From contig NC_081828.1 of assembly GCF_030867095.1 (NCBI RefSeq), positions 46,105,434 to 46,169,433 on the forward strand: a stretch of DNA of 64,000 bases. Reading direction: 5' to 3'. This stretch comes from Alligator mississippiensis (Eukaryota; Chordata; Crocodylia; Alligatoridae). Shown here piece by piece: positions 13,401 to 26,507 of the stretch. Position numbers and translations under genes: made by a program. The notes under the pieces were generated by a model. It saw only the letters and a list, made by a program, of their open reading frames with translations. It was not told the origin of the DNA and did not search any database. Every line of letters begins with the position of its first letter. Position 1 is the first letter of the stretch.

Positions 13401-16400
13401 GTGGACAGTAATAATGGTCTTCAAAGCACAGTTTGAATAGTACAGAAGCGTACCTTAAATACAGTTTTGAACAGCTGCTTGTTAAATGAGCACCACACTG
13501 AATGAGGCAGGGGATCTCAGTGTTCAATGTTGAGAAATGTAAAGTGCTCCACCTTAGGACGAGCAACCCCCAACACGTCTGCAGGCTTGGCAGCACCAAA
13601 CTGACTAGGACCACAAATGAAAAGGACCTGGCATAATAATAGACCACAGTATCAGTATGAGCCGGTAGTGTGATGCTGTAGCCAATAGGGCAAATAATAC
13701 TCTGGCATGCATCAATTGATGCATCTCCAGCAAAGCCAAGGAGGTGATTCTTCTGCTGTACTCAGCACTGGTGTGACTGCAGCTGTCCAGTTCTGGGCAC
13801 CACACTTTAACAACGATGTGGACAAGCTTGAGAGAGTCCAAAGAAGAGCCACCCGTATGATCAGAGTCTTAAAAGGCAAGTCATATGAGGAAAGGCTGAG
13901 GGATCTGGGACTCTTCAGCCTGAGGAAAAGAAGGTTGAGAGGAGACCTGGTAGCAGCTTACCGCTACACTAGGGGAGTACATCAGGGCTCAGTGAGCAAC
14001 TGTTCACCAGGGCATGCGAGGGGACAACCAGGAGTAATGGCAACAAACTCCTGGAAGATGGATTCAGGCTCAACGTTAGGAAAAACTTCTTCAGTCAGGG
14101 TATCCAGACTGGAATAAGCTCCCTCCAGAGGTGGTGCAATCACCTATCCTGGAAATCTTCTAGAGGAGACTTGAAAGTCACCTTGCTGGGGTCACCTGAC
14201 CCCCAGTTATCTTTCCTGCTTGGTGCAGGGGGCTGGACCCGATGATCTTTCCAAGGTTCTTTCTGGTCTTACAATCAATGAATCTGTGGAAAAAACAATA
14301 GATGCTTTTGTAATTAGACTATCGTAATGCATGCACATAAGGTGTCTGAACTGTGTTTCCTTTCTTAAATGGTTAACCTTATCTTTTTGCTAATGTCTTC
14401 TTGGCTTCTTTAAAAAGTAAATTGGAAAAAAAATATAAAACAAATTCCATCATGTAGCATCACACTTGCACTCAGTTTCTCAGCAGCGTTGCAAACCTTA
14501 CATCTGCATGGACTTCTGCCACTTGAGCTAATAGAATAACTGATAGCAGTGGTGGGGTTGTCATCCTCTTGGGCCAGCCCTAGTGGGAATAAAATGCATA
14601 CCTTGTCAATGGGTTTCCTTGATACTTACTGACTGGAGAGGACGCTGTCCTTTCTGAGATGGCTTCAGTCTCTTCCTCCAGGCTGTCTGCAAGTCAGCTT
14701 TCAGCTCCTTGGCTATCATATCTTACATCTACCTAGGGCCTCTAATTATGCACCATGTCCTAGTCTGCTCTGGTGAGTCCAAGGTCTCCCAGATCAGATC
14801 TATTTCCACTTGTCCCTGGCTACAGTCCTGTTGTTTCTCCATGTCATTGTTCAGACAATCCTGGCTTCCCTTCTCCTTCTATATCCCCTGGCAATCTATG
14901 TCCCCTTTTCCACCTTGCTCAGCTATTCCCAGCCTCCCCAGCTTCAGTCCCAAGATGAAACCTACCATTACACTGTCAGTTTCTAGTCCCAGTTTCACAA
15001 ATTTCCTTTTCCCAGCCTACTTTTCCCCACCAAGTTGGCTTTTATCCCCTGTGTCTATGCCAGGTGTCATCCTTTGCCATATTCTTTGACCCAGCAAGGA
15101 GGATGTATGTGAGTGTTAAGACCCACCTCAGTCTGGAGTAGCCACTGCACAGTGTCCAGTTTAACTACCCTGCTCATTCACTGTGTGGGAATGGAAGTGC
15201 AGAGTCTGGGTGGTACTGTAGGTCACTAATTTTTTTGTTTATTTTTTTTGTTTGTTTTAATCAAGGTGCACATGATTCGCAGATAAACCCAGAGATTTCA
15301 AATAAAAATCCATAGAGTCAAAAACTTTCTTACCTGGTGTGGTCTTTCTGAATTATTTACACCAAAAAAATTGCTCTATTTGTTTTTCTGTAGTCAGGAA
15401 ACGAACAAAAGCTAAGAGCTGGCATTTTCCAACAGATGCCTTGAGTCTACTGCATTGAGAACTACTGTACTAGGTCCTGTGAGGGAGTGAAGCATGCTGA
15501 GCATGGATGGGATCTGAAGAATTTGGCAGTGAAATTCTAAGAAGGCTTTAATGAGCATGTGCCAACTGCACTTTTTTTTCAAAAGCCTGTATCTTTGTTA
15601 AATTTGGGCAGATTTCAGAGGGACAGCAGTCTCATAAATAACACAAAGCCCATTTCTGTGCCAACTTTCAAGTTCTATTCCAAACCACAAGGTGCTAGTG
15701 TTTGTTAAAAAAAGAATTGACATAGTAAAACAATGCATTGACTGCTAGCTTAATTGTCAAAAGTGTTTGGGCAAAATTATCCACAAAAAAAATCAGCCTG
15801 AGAGACGACTGGCTTGGAAAACTTCCACCTAAGGGGTTAAAGTTTTTGGCAAATTTTATAAGTATAAAAAATGGTTTTGTAATGGGTATTGCAGCTGTAA
15901 TCATGCTACCGGTAAGTGTACAGAAGGACCTAAGATTGAAAATCACTTTCTAGCTAGCTAAATTAATGCTGCGTTATAGTCAGGACATTATACTGGGCCT
16001 AGAAAAAGAACGCAAGTCTGTCAGTGTGTTTGTTTGTTTTTTTCCTCCTTTCTCTGTTTAAAAACCCTCAGGCCTCTTTAAAGAAGTTCTGAAGAAAGCT
16101 CTAACACTCTAGTGCGGGGGTGGGCAATTATTTGGGCCTGGTGACTACATAGGGAGTTTTGACAAGTCGTCGCTGGCTGGGTCAGCACTGATGTGAGTAC
16201 GGAGCTGCAGGCATGCGATGTGGAGCCCCTGCCGTAGAAGCGGCTGGGCAGGCTGCGCCAGAGTGCACTCCTCACCCCCAGCGCAGCGCTGGCCGTTTCT
16301 ATCACAGGGGCTCCACACTTGCAGCAGGGAAGCCCTGCACTGGACTCTGTGGGGAAGTTTCCTCCACTCCCAGCAGAGCGCGAGGACTGCGCAGCAGGGA

Positions 16401-19400
16401 GCAGGGGAAGCAGCAGTCTCCAGTGTGGGGCTTCCCCTGCTGCGAGTACTGGAGCTGCAGGCACGTGGTGGCATGGAGCCCTGGCGATAGGGCAGGCTCC
16501 ACTCCCTCCACGCAATGCTGGCCAGAGCCATGTCTGCATCAGGCGCATGCACCCTGACATCCCCACCTGCTTGCTGCTGCCAGGCAGCAGGGGCTGCATG
16601 CCATGGGGGGGGGGGGACCCCCACCCACACACCCACACCCTGCCCAGCTGAGCTCCACGCTTCTGCTGCCCCTCTGGCTGCAGGCTCTGTGCTGTGTTCC
16701 CACTTCCACCGAGCTGCAGCTCCAGCCTCTCGCTCCCCCCGCCAGCCCCACTGCTTCCCTACCTGCTGCCCTGAGTAAGTTCCAGCTGCAGCAGGAGCCC
16801 TGCCTGGAAGCTGCTGGCTGGGCAGAGCCCTTGTGCCCAAGAGCGTGGGAGCAAGGCCCAATAGGGCGTGTTGGGCGGTTGTACATGTGGACGCCTCACT
16901 CCCACCCTTGTGGGCGGAAGGGCTGGGTGGGGTGCAATTTGCTGGAGGATGTCGTGGACCAGATGAAAGTGCCTGGGCCCATGGGCCATATTTTGCCCAC
17001 CCCTGGCCTAAACTAAGACTAGGATCAGGACCTGGACTCCATTGTTCTAGGCAGTATACATGCCAGTTAAACACTGCACTGTAGAGCTTTCAGTATAGCA
17101 AACAGGGCAGACAAAGCAAGGAGAAAAGGATGTTTAAGGGAAACTCATTTTGAAACCATGTCATAAGTTGTTCAATGAAAAGCTTCCCTAATACTAATTA
17201 CTCTCTCTTGGAATACAGATTCCTGCTGGATAGAGTGGCCTGCTTGTCAGAAGAGCTGATAGCTTCGCGGCTGGTGCCTCTTTTACTCAATCAGCTTGTG
17301 TTTGCTGAGCCTGTAGCTGTCAAGAGTTTCCTTCCTCATCTGCTAGGTCCAAAGAAAGGTGACCTTTGAACATTCTCTCTCCAGAATTAACACTGACACA
17401 TTTGGAGTTAATTCAGAGTAGTGCCTTTGACCAAAGGTTTTCATTTGGTGTTTAAGCCAAGCAAATAATATATAGTAAAGCACCAAAGAAAACTGTCTGT
17501 CATTCCAGATGCTGAAGGATGTGAGGTCCCCTGGTTTGTCTGCTAAATTTTCCACTGCTCTTGTCATATTGCTTTCTTCCTGTTGCTGAAAGGGGATTAG
17601 CAATTACTTGGAATCCTTCCATGCTGCTATAAATGGCCTCTTCTGGGATGGTGGGGCATGGGGCCTGCTTACAGCACCACAGTGTATATCCTTTTCTCAC
17701 CATTTACCTGCCCTAACACTCTTGCAGAGAACAAGGTTACACTAGCTTGAGCTGGCAAGTTGGCATGTGGCAACTTTTTCCTCTAAGGGTGATCATTTGG
17801 CACCCTACCCCCTGCTAGGAGTACTTAATTTCTCCCTCCTAGATTCCTGAAGATCTCCTGTCCCTGCTGCTTGTTCCCTCTTGTATAGAATTTTTCATTG
17901 GGGCTCATTTGACCGTAATTATTTAGAGTGATTGCCCTTGAAGAACAAAGCCTTCCTCCCCAACCTTATTCCCCAAGATTGCTGCTTCTGCAGTTCCCAG
18001 TTTTGGCTGACCCAGAGGGACCTGGATTGAGAATCAAATCTGACTATTGGGTGACAGTATAAATCTTGGCCCTAGAAGTTGCTGGCTGCAGCATATTTTA
18101 ATTGAGTAGCTTTAACTTGATATGTTATGTCTGGTGTGGGAAGCTATTTGTCCTGTTTTCAAACTCTTTCCCCTAGATAATATTGGAGACTGCCACACAA
18201 GCTATCTGCTCTCACCAGCCCTGTTCCAGACTCATGTCATCCCTGTGCTGCTGAAGCTGTTTGAGGTTCACGAGGAGCATGTTCGAATGGTGTTGCTGTC
18301 TCACATTGATACCTATGCAGAACTGTTCACACGGGATGAATTGAAAAACATCATATTGCCACAGGTTAAGGATGAGAGGCAACAGGACTGTACATGATGT
18401 ATCAAATGTGGGGAATTATGCTGTGGGGATGAACCCTGTTCTTGTTAAAAGTAAAGGTCTCGTAGTCCTGGCTGCAGTCAAGCACAGTGTGGGCAACTTC
18501 TCTGTAAGCTTTCCCCAAACTCCAACTCTTCCAAATGCATCTCAATCCTGATGTGCTGTACCCTTTGTTTATTTCACTCCCAGCATCCAGCTTTCCTTTC
18601 CCCATCCCCTGGTTAACAACTCTGCTGGTGCACCATGGGCCTGATCTGAAATACTTCTTGATATTCCTGTCCTCACCCCAGCTCTGCCAGCATACCTCAA
18701 TTCTAACTTGAAACGCATTTTGTTGTTCCGGTCTCAAGCCAAGCCATACCAGTATACACAAATCCTGATTCAGAATACTCCTTTGTTATTCCCATCATAG
18801 ACCTATGCCTTCATAATTCTGTCACTGTGTGTTAACACTGACTTGCAACATCTCCGTTCATGGTTGTGTATTGCATCCTCACTTCATCACTCCAGCATTT
18901 CAGTCCAAAGTGTCTTGTGAGCAGAGATGGCTGACCATGCTGAACTGCACCAAACTACCAGGTAGTTTTGCAAAGCAGTCCAGTTTCACTGGGGACTAAG
19001 CTTTCAGCCATTTAAATGTGTAACATAAGCTAGAATTTGAACCCAGCTGTGGAGTGAAAGATTAGTTTCTTACCCCAGCATAGTGTTCCACGTTAGGAAT
19101 TTTGGCTGAGCTGTGCAAAGTGTTGATTTTAAAAATGAATCATGCTGCAGACATACCACTCTAATGGATGAGCTAAAGAGAAACTGGCTTGGAATCTTTA
19201 CTGTGTTTCTAATAGTCTTCTTGTATTCTGGTCTTAGGTTTTACTGGGCCTTCGAGATTCTAGTGATAACATTGTGGCAATAACATTGCACAGCTTAGCA
19301 GTCCTTGTCTCTTTGCTTGGACCTGAGGTGGTTGTAGGTGGCGAAAGAAGCAAGATTTTCAAGCGCTCTGTACCAAGTTTCACTAAAACTACGGACCTTT

Positions 19401-22400
19401 CCCCAGATGGTAGGTAAATACTAGAAGGATTTGGGAGCCCAGGCTCCAGGATCTATCTGTGCCATCCAATTTTGTGTGTATTCCTTGGACTCTAAGGCAA
19501 GTCCTTCGTGGTCTTTAAGCTTAATGTCTGTGAAGGCCTCTTCTCAACCTGACTGGAGTGATTTGAAATTGCAGATTTTAATAGTGATATAAATCAAAAG
19601 CATTTGAATTCTTTTTTTCCCTTAAAAAGAGGTTTGTCATTTAGAATAATCATTAACCTGTGGTGATTTGCCATGATGCTAAATTTGATATTTCTTTTTT
19701 GCTAACCAGAATTATAGTCTATCTGGACAATTAAGCTATTAAATCTTTTTTAGATGAGGAGCTACATAAATTCCCCTTAGCTATTACATTTTTGCTAGGT
19801 TAGAAAATGATGAAGTGACTCATTTATCAATGATGAGATTTTTACTTGCGACTTGTGTCAAACTGTTTGGATGGAAATTGGAATTCACTTGCATGTAAAG
19901 GAATTTGATGTTAAAATTGATTTGTACTAGTCAAAGCCCCTTTAAATATATTGCATATGTTAGAAAAAGTAAGCCAGGTTTTGCATTTAAAAATAAGCCT
20001 TTAAAACTAGGGGTTCGCAACCTGTAGGCTGGATCTGGCCCAGGGAGCCACTGAATCCAGCCCACAGAGCTGGGGCTTTGGAGGCTCTGACTGCAGTGCA
20101 CTACACACTGAGCAGCCAGGAGCTTTCCTTGTACAGGAGCTGGACCCTTCTGGCCTGTCACCTGAAAATGTTACCGACTGCTACCCTCAATCAAGGAAGC
20201 ATAATACCTCATTAGTAAATAGATGGATTGGTTCTGGTCATCAGGACACAGATTTTTCAAAGGTGTTTAGGCACATAAGGATGCAGCTAGGTGCCTAGTG
20301 GGATACCTGAAAGCACCTAAGGAGGTTAGGCACCAACATCCCTTCAATTTCAATGAGACTAGAGTAGCTGAACTGTTTAGTACCCACTTTGGAGAACCCC
20401 ATTAAACATCTACCTGCATCTTTAGGCACCTAAATCTCTTTGAAAAATCTGGCCTGGTGTCTTTTTGTTTCTTAACCCAGTAGATCTCATCTTCTACCAC
20501 CTGGTTTTTCATTCATAGATTGGATGAGGAAAACGAACTTTCCTACTTCTTTCTGCTCCCCAGTTTTTGACGTTTGAACTAGTCCAAATGAAGAAAATAT
20601 TCTCTAGTAAATGAGGGAAAAGCTTTTCTGCAGGAACAGTTGCTGAGAATAGTTACGTTTGGAAAAATGGGAATAACATCACTCGCTGCATTATGAAGAC
20701 TGAAAGTAGTAAAGAAATCTACTGCAACATGTGACATTGTCTCCCCCTTAGAGCTTAAATTGACCTTAAGAGTTAGATACTTTTCCCTGATTCTGTATGT
20801 AACGGAAAAAGGCACTTATTAAAATTTGTGGACAGGTCACCAAGCACTTTTTTTATTTATTTAAATGATTTCAATAAAGCATAGTAAATGTAAAATGACA
20901 ATCTACAGCCTACATTTTATTTTAAGTGAGTTGCTTTTTTTTAATGTATTTACATTAAAAAACATCCAGAATCCAGATTTTAAATAAAAATTCAGATTTT
21001 TTTAACTGAAAAATCATCAGTTTTAGCAGTGAAATTAATCCACAAGAATAGCAGTGGAGCAACACAATTAGCAGCAGATTGCTCTGGCAGCAAGCTTTAT
21101 TGGTGAAATTCTTAAGGGAGAGGGGGGAAGGGGGAAGAGAACAGATGAACCTGCTGTTGAAAGCCCAGGCTGGGACCAAGTGTGCACCAGCAATGTTACA
21201 ACCTTCCCTTTAATTAAAGGGATTCAGAGTGGTTTGGTTAGTTTAGTTAAAGGCTGTTCACAGTTGGTCCCTGTTAATAAGTTGCACAGAACTGTGGAAC
21301 AGATGCTGTTAAATGTAGGGAAGAAGCAGGTGTCTAAGAGCTTTGTTACATTTTAACCATTTGTAAATTACCTGTTTTGGCTTTACAAAAAAAAATGTAG
21401 AAGATAATTGGTTTCCTTGGTGTGAATTGTAAGCCTTGTCCCTCAAGTACTCTTCAGCCTTCTCTAGCTCCACCCATACAGACCCCAGCATACACTCTGT
21501 TTCCACCAGCAAACTGCAGGTGACATCAGTGAAGCTGGGGTAAATGGCACTGAGGCAAATCAAACTGCACTGGGATAAAACGTGTTACGTTGGGGGATTG
21601 CACCTGGGCAGTTACATGGTCACAGTATAAATGCAGCCCCCACCCACTCCATTTTGTGATCCCTGGTTGAACCACAGATAGAGAATGCTGTCTACCATGG
21701 AGTAGGCATTGTCATGGCCCTTTTAGGTTAAAGCTTTACTGTGGGAGTTTGTAAAATCTAGAGGGGCCATACAGCTGATGATCTGTATCAACAGTTCAGT
21801 AGCCATTAGTGCCCCTGTAGCAACAGTGCAGTAGCCATTAGTGTGTACCTGTTGCTGTGCCCTAGAACTCCTCTTTCATTCAATTCCAGCAAGCTGCTTT
21901 TGTCAAAGCCTCAGGGAAGCACATAGGGGTTTGTTCTGCATACATGCGTGCATTCAGCAGGGATAGGAGCCAGGGGAGGAGGTGACAAGGGAGTGTCGCT
22001 GGTATCTTTCTTACCTTTGTGTAGTATAGAAACGTGTTGAGAAGCCCAGTGGCTAAACAAAGAGCATTTATTGTCTTGGGTCTAATAAGATCCAGACAGG
22101 GATTTTGCTATTTCATTTAATGATCTTTTGAAAGTGCCACAATTTCAGCTATATTCACACAGGAATCTGCAAAGCACCAGGCCCTCCATTTAGGAGAATT
22201 GAAGTGCTGCACTAGCAGTTTGCCAGCAGCCTGAATGCCCCCAGACTGCAGAAAATGGAGCAGTTTCTGGATGAAGCTGGAGGAGCAGCCTGTGGCACTA
22301 CAAACCTCTACTTGCAAGTCTTCATTTTGATTGAGTGTTGCTTAAATCCATCGCACATTGGGGCTAACAGTCTTGATGGGCTGCACTTCTGTATTGTAAA

Positions 22401-25400
22401 AGGTAGTGGCTTGAGTGTTTAAAATTATCTGGGCCAACTCAGGCTTCATATTAGCAATGAAAGCTAATAGAGTGTTCCAATGTACCTTTAATTGGCAGGA
22501 GTGGTCACAACAGTGGAGCAAACAGCATCATTTATATTGCTTTGTATCCCTGCAGACTCCCCAGTTCGCATTTTGAGCAATCAAAGAAATCAGCTGTCCC
22601 AGCCCCTACAGAAGAACTCTTCCAGTGTGTATCCTAAGTGCCCCATCTCTAAGAATGTGCCCATCAGCAGCAAGAAATATCCATCAAGACCAGACACTCA
22701 TGTGGCCCTAAAGATGAGTAAGTTTTTCTCCAACAATGCTTTCATCCTAGACAGGCCTTACTACAGTAATGAAACGTTTGCTAGTTGGGGATAGCATGAC
22801 TGCACCCCCACCTGCTTGCTTTGAAAGGGCTACAGAGCAGTGGAAGATGATGATTTTTAAAATGATTTTTTTTCAGATCAGCCTTTTGTGGTGAAGTGAA
22901 TTGTTAGATAGAATTGACTGGGGAGAGTGCTGGGAAATATGTGAAGTAAACATGCAGCCTCTGAGCACAGTTGTAGCTGACTTGAATAGCCATGGTACCA
23001 GGAGGGAGATCCTTGGTGTTCTGTTGACAAGCAGGTAGATAGTCAGGATAAGAGAAAGCAATGATGCTGCTGGCCACGAAAGGAGTATTGCTATGTATTT
23101 GCAAGGGCAGGTCTCTTCCTGCCCCTCACATCCTGTCCAATCTGCTGGCCCTTTTATTAGAGGTTAGATCAGGGGTGGGCAAAATGGTGGATCTGGCCAG
23201 TGGCTAAACTCCATTTCCCAGCAGCCCCTGCCTGCATGGCTGGGGTGGCTTCCATGGAGACCCCAGCAGCAGCTGTGCTGTGAGAGCAAGGGACCAGGGT
23301 TTCTGTGGAGACGGGCCCCAGCAGTACTGGCAGGACCTACAGCAGGGCATGGAGCTGCTCTGCAGTCGGGCTGGGATGTTGTGGCAGTAACAGCATGGTC
23401 TAGAGCTGATCTGCAGACTGCAGCTCTGCCCCAGCTCCAGACCATGCTGTCACTGCTGCAACATCCCAGCCTGGCTGTGGAGCAGGTCCGTGCCTTGCTG
23501 CCTGCCCTGCACAGGCGGTGGCAGCTTGAACCCATCCTGCTCCTGCCTGCAGCACAGCACCCCCCAGGAGGAAGCTGGTGCCTCTGCTGCCTGCCAGCCT
23601 GTATGGAAACCCTTCCCCCCGTGCTATCACAGCATAGCTGCTGCTAGGGTCTCCATGGAAACCAGCCCCAGTCATGTGGGCAGGGGTTTCTGGGAAATGG
23701 AGTCTACTGCTGGCCAGGTACAGTCTGTGGGCTGGACTTTGGCTGCCCCTGGGTTAGATAGGGCAGCAGCTCTAGCATTGTACCTGTCTTCCTGTCATTA
23801 AGCTAGATGTTACATTTGCCGTGGCTCATACACTTGGTCTTCAGCAAGCTGATCAAATGTCCACCAAATACGATAGTTTTCCTGAAGCTTCATTCAGCTC
23901 ATCTGCTCCTCCGGCTCACTTGTCAGTTCTGGTTAATGTTTCAAGGTGAAATAACGCTTGCATATTAGGCTGAAAATCAGCAAGGGCTTATGATGCAAGA
24001 GACACTGCTCCACTGTTTTCCTTACCCCCACCCTCCCCAGCACTGAAGAAGCTTGCACAGTTCTCTGTTGGAGGTGGGATGCTGGCTATATGGACCATAG
24101 TTGCAGTGATAGTCCCCAAGCTGGGATATTCCTCAGCCAAGCAGTGTCAGAGTACTGGGAGTTTTTAAGTACAACATCATTTTATGAGGGGAGTATGGCA
24201 CTAGTATGTAACGTTTGTGTCTTCTCCAGGCAAGCAAGACCCTCAGCTGTCCCTGAACGGATTGCCTGAAGAAATAAATGCTTTGGGGAACAGCAGAAGC
24301 ATCGTGAATATTTCTGAAAAGCTGTCAGAGGAGTGGCCAGACTGGAGTGAGTCTGAGGACACAGAGACTGACAAAACTGTGAACATACAGATCCAAACAA
24401 GAGAACCTTGCAGGAGTACTGGCCCCTATTTTGCTGAACATAATGCAGATGAGGAACCCTGGGACGACTTTGAACCCAGCAGCCCCAATCCTGAACTGTC
24501 CTCAGGGAACAGCCTTGATGTGACAACACCTGATGCAGTCACAGGGCAGAGACTGTTTCCTCCTATCCTCCAACTGAGCAAAGAATCCAGAAGCCTCAAA
24601 CTGAGTCCTCCCCTGAAGTCCACCCCTGTGAACAGCTGGAGCAATGACAACTGGGAGTTCCCAGACGAGCTGGGAAAAACCACCATGCTGCCAAAAACAC
24701 TTCAGGAGAGGCCAAAGTCTGCAATGGAGACTGGTTTAGGAGAAGAGTTCACTATCCAAGTAAAGAGGAAACCAGTGCGAGACCCTGAGTTGGACTGGTT
24801 TGCTGACATGATCCCAGACATTAAACCATCTTCAGCACTCTTGCTTTTACCTGAACTGAGGACTGAATCAGTTGGTCCCAGATACGTAGATGCAGATTCC
24901 AACAGTGAAGACGTCTCCCAGATCATGCCATTCTCATCCAAATTTGCAGCAGTTGAAGTTACCGAGGTGAGGATTGGGGAATACGAGTAACAGTACAGTT
25001 TTAAAAGAGAGAGAGGTTTTGAGGATACATACCACATGCAGGTTCTGCAGAGCCCACTGCTGCTCCTCAGTTATGTGCCATGAGTAGTAAGGCCTTGGAT
25101 GTGGAGTAATGGGTGCTTCTGTCTGCACAGTCTGCCTATCAGTTATATTCTGAAGAGGTTTTTAACTCAGAGACTCTGTTAATTTTCATAGACTTGTTGT
25201 AGCTGCAGATACTATTCATGCTAAGAGGCGCACACAACTAATGAGTAGTGTGCCCAAAATGCAGGGTCTTTCCAACTAAGTCAGGATGGTTTAAGGATTG
25301 AGGACCAGGAACAGGAATTATTAAATCCTTTCCCCTCTAGTTCATAGGTTCAAATCTAGACAGGGAGCCTCCGAGAGCTGATTGTCATTTGTTGCCTTGG

Positions 25401-26507
25401 TAGTTTTACTGTGAAAGCTGAAGTGCAGTGGAAGGGTTCAGTGTCGGAGGCATAATATTTAAATGTTAACTTTTTTATAGTGGGCTTATTCTTTAGAAGT
25501 AAAGGTAACTAAAAGCTTCCCCCTACTGCTTTTTAAAATTTTAGTGCAGAGCTCTGTTATAGGTAGTTCTCCACAAAACTGCAGGAGCAAGAGAGGGGGT
25601 CAGGAACCAACAGTGTCAGTAGACATATGCAGCCTAGTTCAATTAGCCTGATTCACTAGCCAAAGCTCCAGGAGCATGCAGGCTTCTGACTGTGCAAAAT
25701 CATTCTTCTCTCCCTTCTTATACGGATCTGAAGCATCTTTCCTATACTAGCTTTGCATTTTAAAACCCAGCTTTGTTCTTTTTAAAGTTGTGATAAGACA
25801 AACGGCTCTCTTCTGTTTGAACCCTTCTGGGAGGAAGGAATGGCTGACTTTCCCCTAAAAGCTTTTTGCCACCTGAGGGTACTTTACAGTTGCATTGTGT
25901 TGATGAGCAAGGGACATCCTTGATGAAGCTGTAACCCTTTAATTTCCCTTCCTCTGCATGCTCTCTCTCTGGAGCGTTCTTAGAATGAGGACACAACTTT
26001 ATCCTCCTTGTGGAATATGTGAGAGACAGGATTCAGGGCTTGGTAAATCTTCAATTCACAATCTCCCTCTAAATGCAAAGAAGAGTGGCAGCTGCAGATG
26101 GTAACCGTTTTGGTCTTGTGAGGTGGTGGTAACTATTGCTACTTCCAGGGAACATCTGTTTCTCCCTTAGCAAGTGCTTACCGACTGGCACAGAAATAAA
26201 TGCATGACACTGCTTATTTAACATGAAGGGTAGAGCTCCAGCTGCTCTCAGCCTTCTATAAACCAAAGACTAGATCAGAGCTGAGCACGCAACAGTGCTT
26301 CAAACTGCACCCTGGTGTGGGAGGCTTCTTTCATAATTGGTCTTTGGGCCTCAAACATGTGGCAGAGTTTTTCATGACCTGGATTATCATGTATATTTGT
26401 CATGTAAGTGTTCTTATTGTACTGATGTTCTTATGTAATTGTAGGCTGATGCTGCAGGCTGGGATGAAGAAGAAGAGCTGAACTGGGAGGATAACACTAA
26501 CTGGTGA
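1466..26507 (+). CDS. SCYL3: SCYL3 (PACE-1) pseudokinase, 13 coding exons
   Basis: Coding exons: 1466-1630, 2117-2302, 3140-3253, 5762-5818, 8094-8196, 9934-10045, 11231-11308, 17219-17358, 18177-18364, 19238-19409, 22556-22717, 24230-24966, 26445-26507 (2277 nt, 758 aa; human about 740). Every junction is GT-AG and keeps frame. The start MGSENS matches the family and offers Gly2 for the N-myristoylation known in SCYL3. Residues about 1-245 are a protein-kinase fold without catalytic residues: the VAIK lysine region reads FVYERENED, the HRD loop reads LTHNNV and DFG reads GGM. Residues about 270-430 are helical HEAT-type repeats ([25 protein letters not shown]). Exons 11-12 are low complexity with a conserved EEWPDW motif near 526-531, and the C terminus is acidic with tryptophans ([10 protein letters not shown]). 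SCYL3 is known as a Golgi and leading-edge scaffold that binds ezrin and overlaps SCYL1 function. The gene looks intact; identity is firm from near-continuous similarity to the remembered human protein. Confidence 0.96.
3461..4158. mobile_element. Non-autonomous hAT-type DNA transposon (MITE)
   Basis: The element starts CAGTGGTCACCAAC and ends with the imperfect inverse GATTGGAGACTACTG. It is flanked by a perfect 8-bp duplication AGCTAGGC (3453-3460 and 4159-4166), the hallmark of hAT insertion. The interior is GC-rich with homopolymer C runs and no transposase frame. It lies in SCYL3 intron 3. Confidence 0.8.
4982..5124. repeat. Low-complexity C-rich and A-rich tract
   Basis: Long runs of C (near 5012-5026 and 5101-5123) and A (near 5027-5039) sit in a pyrimidine-rich stretch of SCYL3 intron 3. 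Open frames across it encode only Pro/Gly-rich strings and are not genes. Confidence 0.85.
6537..6728. repeat. Small TIR element (GTCTACATG family)
   Basis: The stretch begins AGGGCGTCTACATGTG and ends with an imperfect inverse (TATGTGTAGACAGTGACC). The same ends, in better condition, flank 55407-55651. The interior has no coding potential. Superfamily is not determined. Confidence 0.45.
9260..9430 (+). repeat. MIR/CORE-like SINE fragment
   Basis: The run TTGATCTCAAAGCACTTTAC, the segment CACACTGGCAAACTGAGGCC and a following GCTTGGCCATGGTCTCACAG match the layout of the conserved core of MIR-type SINEs. It is diverged, as expected for an old copy. Confidence 0.5.
13495..14285 (+). mobile_element. 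CR1 LINE, 5'-truncated, degraded
   Basis: Translated pieces match the C-terminal part of CR1 ORF2: [11 protein letters not shown], then [20 protein letters not shown] and [20 protein letters not shown]. The 3' end reads GGGCTGGACCCGATGATC and then an AATGAATC-type tail. At least one frame break separates the pieces. It lies in SCYL3 intron 7, in the sense direction. Confidence 0.9.
16115..17005. mobile_element. Probable hAT-type MITE (GGGGTGGGCAA family)
   Basis: The left end reads CGGGGGTGGGCAATTA and the right end TTTTGCCCACCCCTG, its near-exact inverse. Related ends bound 23170-23751 and 56200-56794, where 8-bp duplications are clear; here the flanks do not match well. The GC-rich interior gives long open frames on both strands that are compositional artefacts. 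It lies in SCYL3 intron 7. Confidence 0.6.
20008..20190. repeat. Partial hAT-like repeat
   Basis: It starts TAGGGGTTCGCAACCTGTAG, typical of hAT MITE ends, and continues with GGATCTGGCCC text shared in style with the 23.2-kb element. The right end is eroded (ACCGACTGCTACC) and no duplication is visible. Confidence 0.4.
20249..20451. repeat. Short TIR element
   Basis: It begins CAGATTTTTCAAAGGTGTTT with TTAGGCAC nearby and ends with the inverse TTAGGCACCTAAATC and TTTGAAAAATCTG. It is about 203 bp with no coding content. No target duplication could be matched. Confidence 0.55.
23170..23751. mobile_element. hAT-type MITE with perfect 8-bp duplication
   Basis: The left end is CAGGGGTGGGCAAAATGG and the right end is a diverged inverse finishing GCTGCCCCTG. 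The flanks carry GGTTAGAT on both sides (23162-23169 and 23752-23759). The interior is GC-rich and partly self-complementary around GACCATGCTGT. It lies in SCYL3 intron 11. Confidence 0.8.

Noticed and set aside
13707-14117. 136-codon frame as a domesticated gene
   Set aside because: It is the C-terminal part of a broken CR1 ORF2 with the CR1 3' end directly downstream.
16145-17074. 309-codon minus-strand open frame and several overlapping long frames
   Set aside because: They lie inside a GC-rich hAT-type element, occur on both strands and show no domain or splice context.
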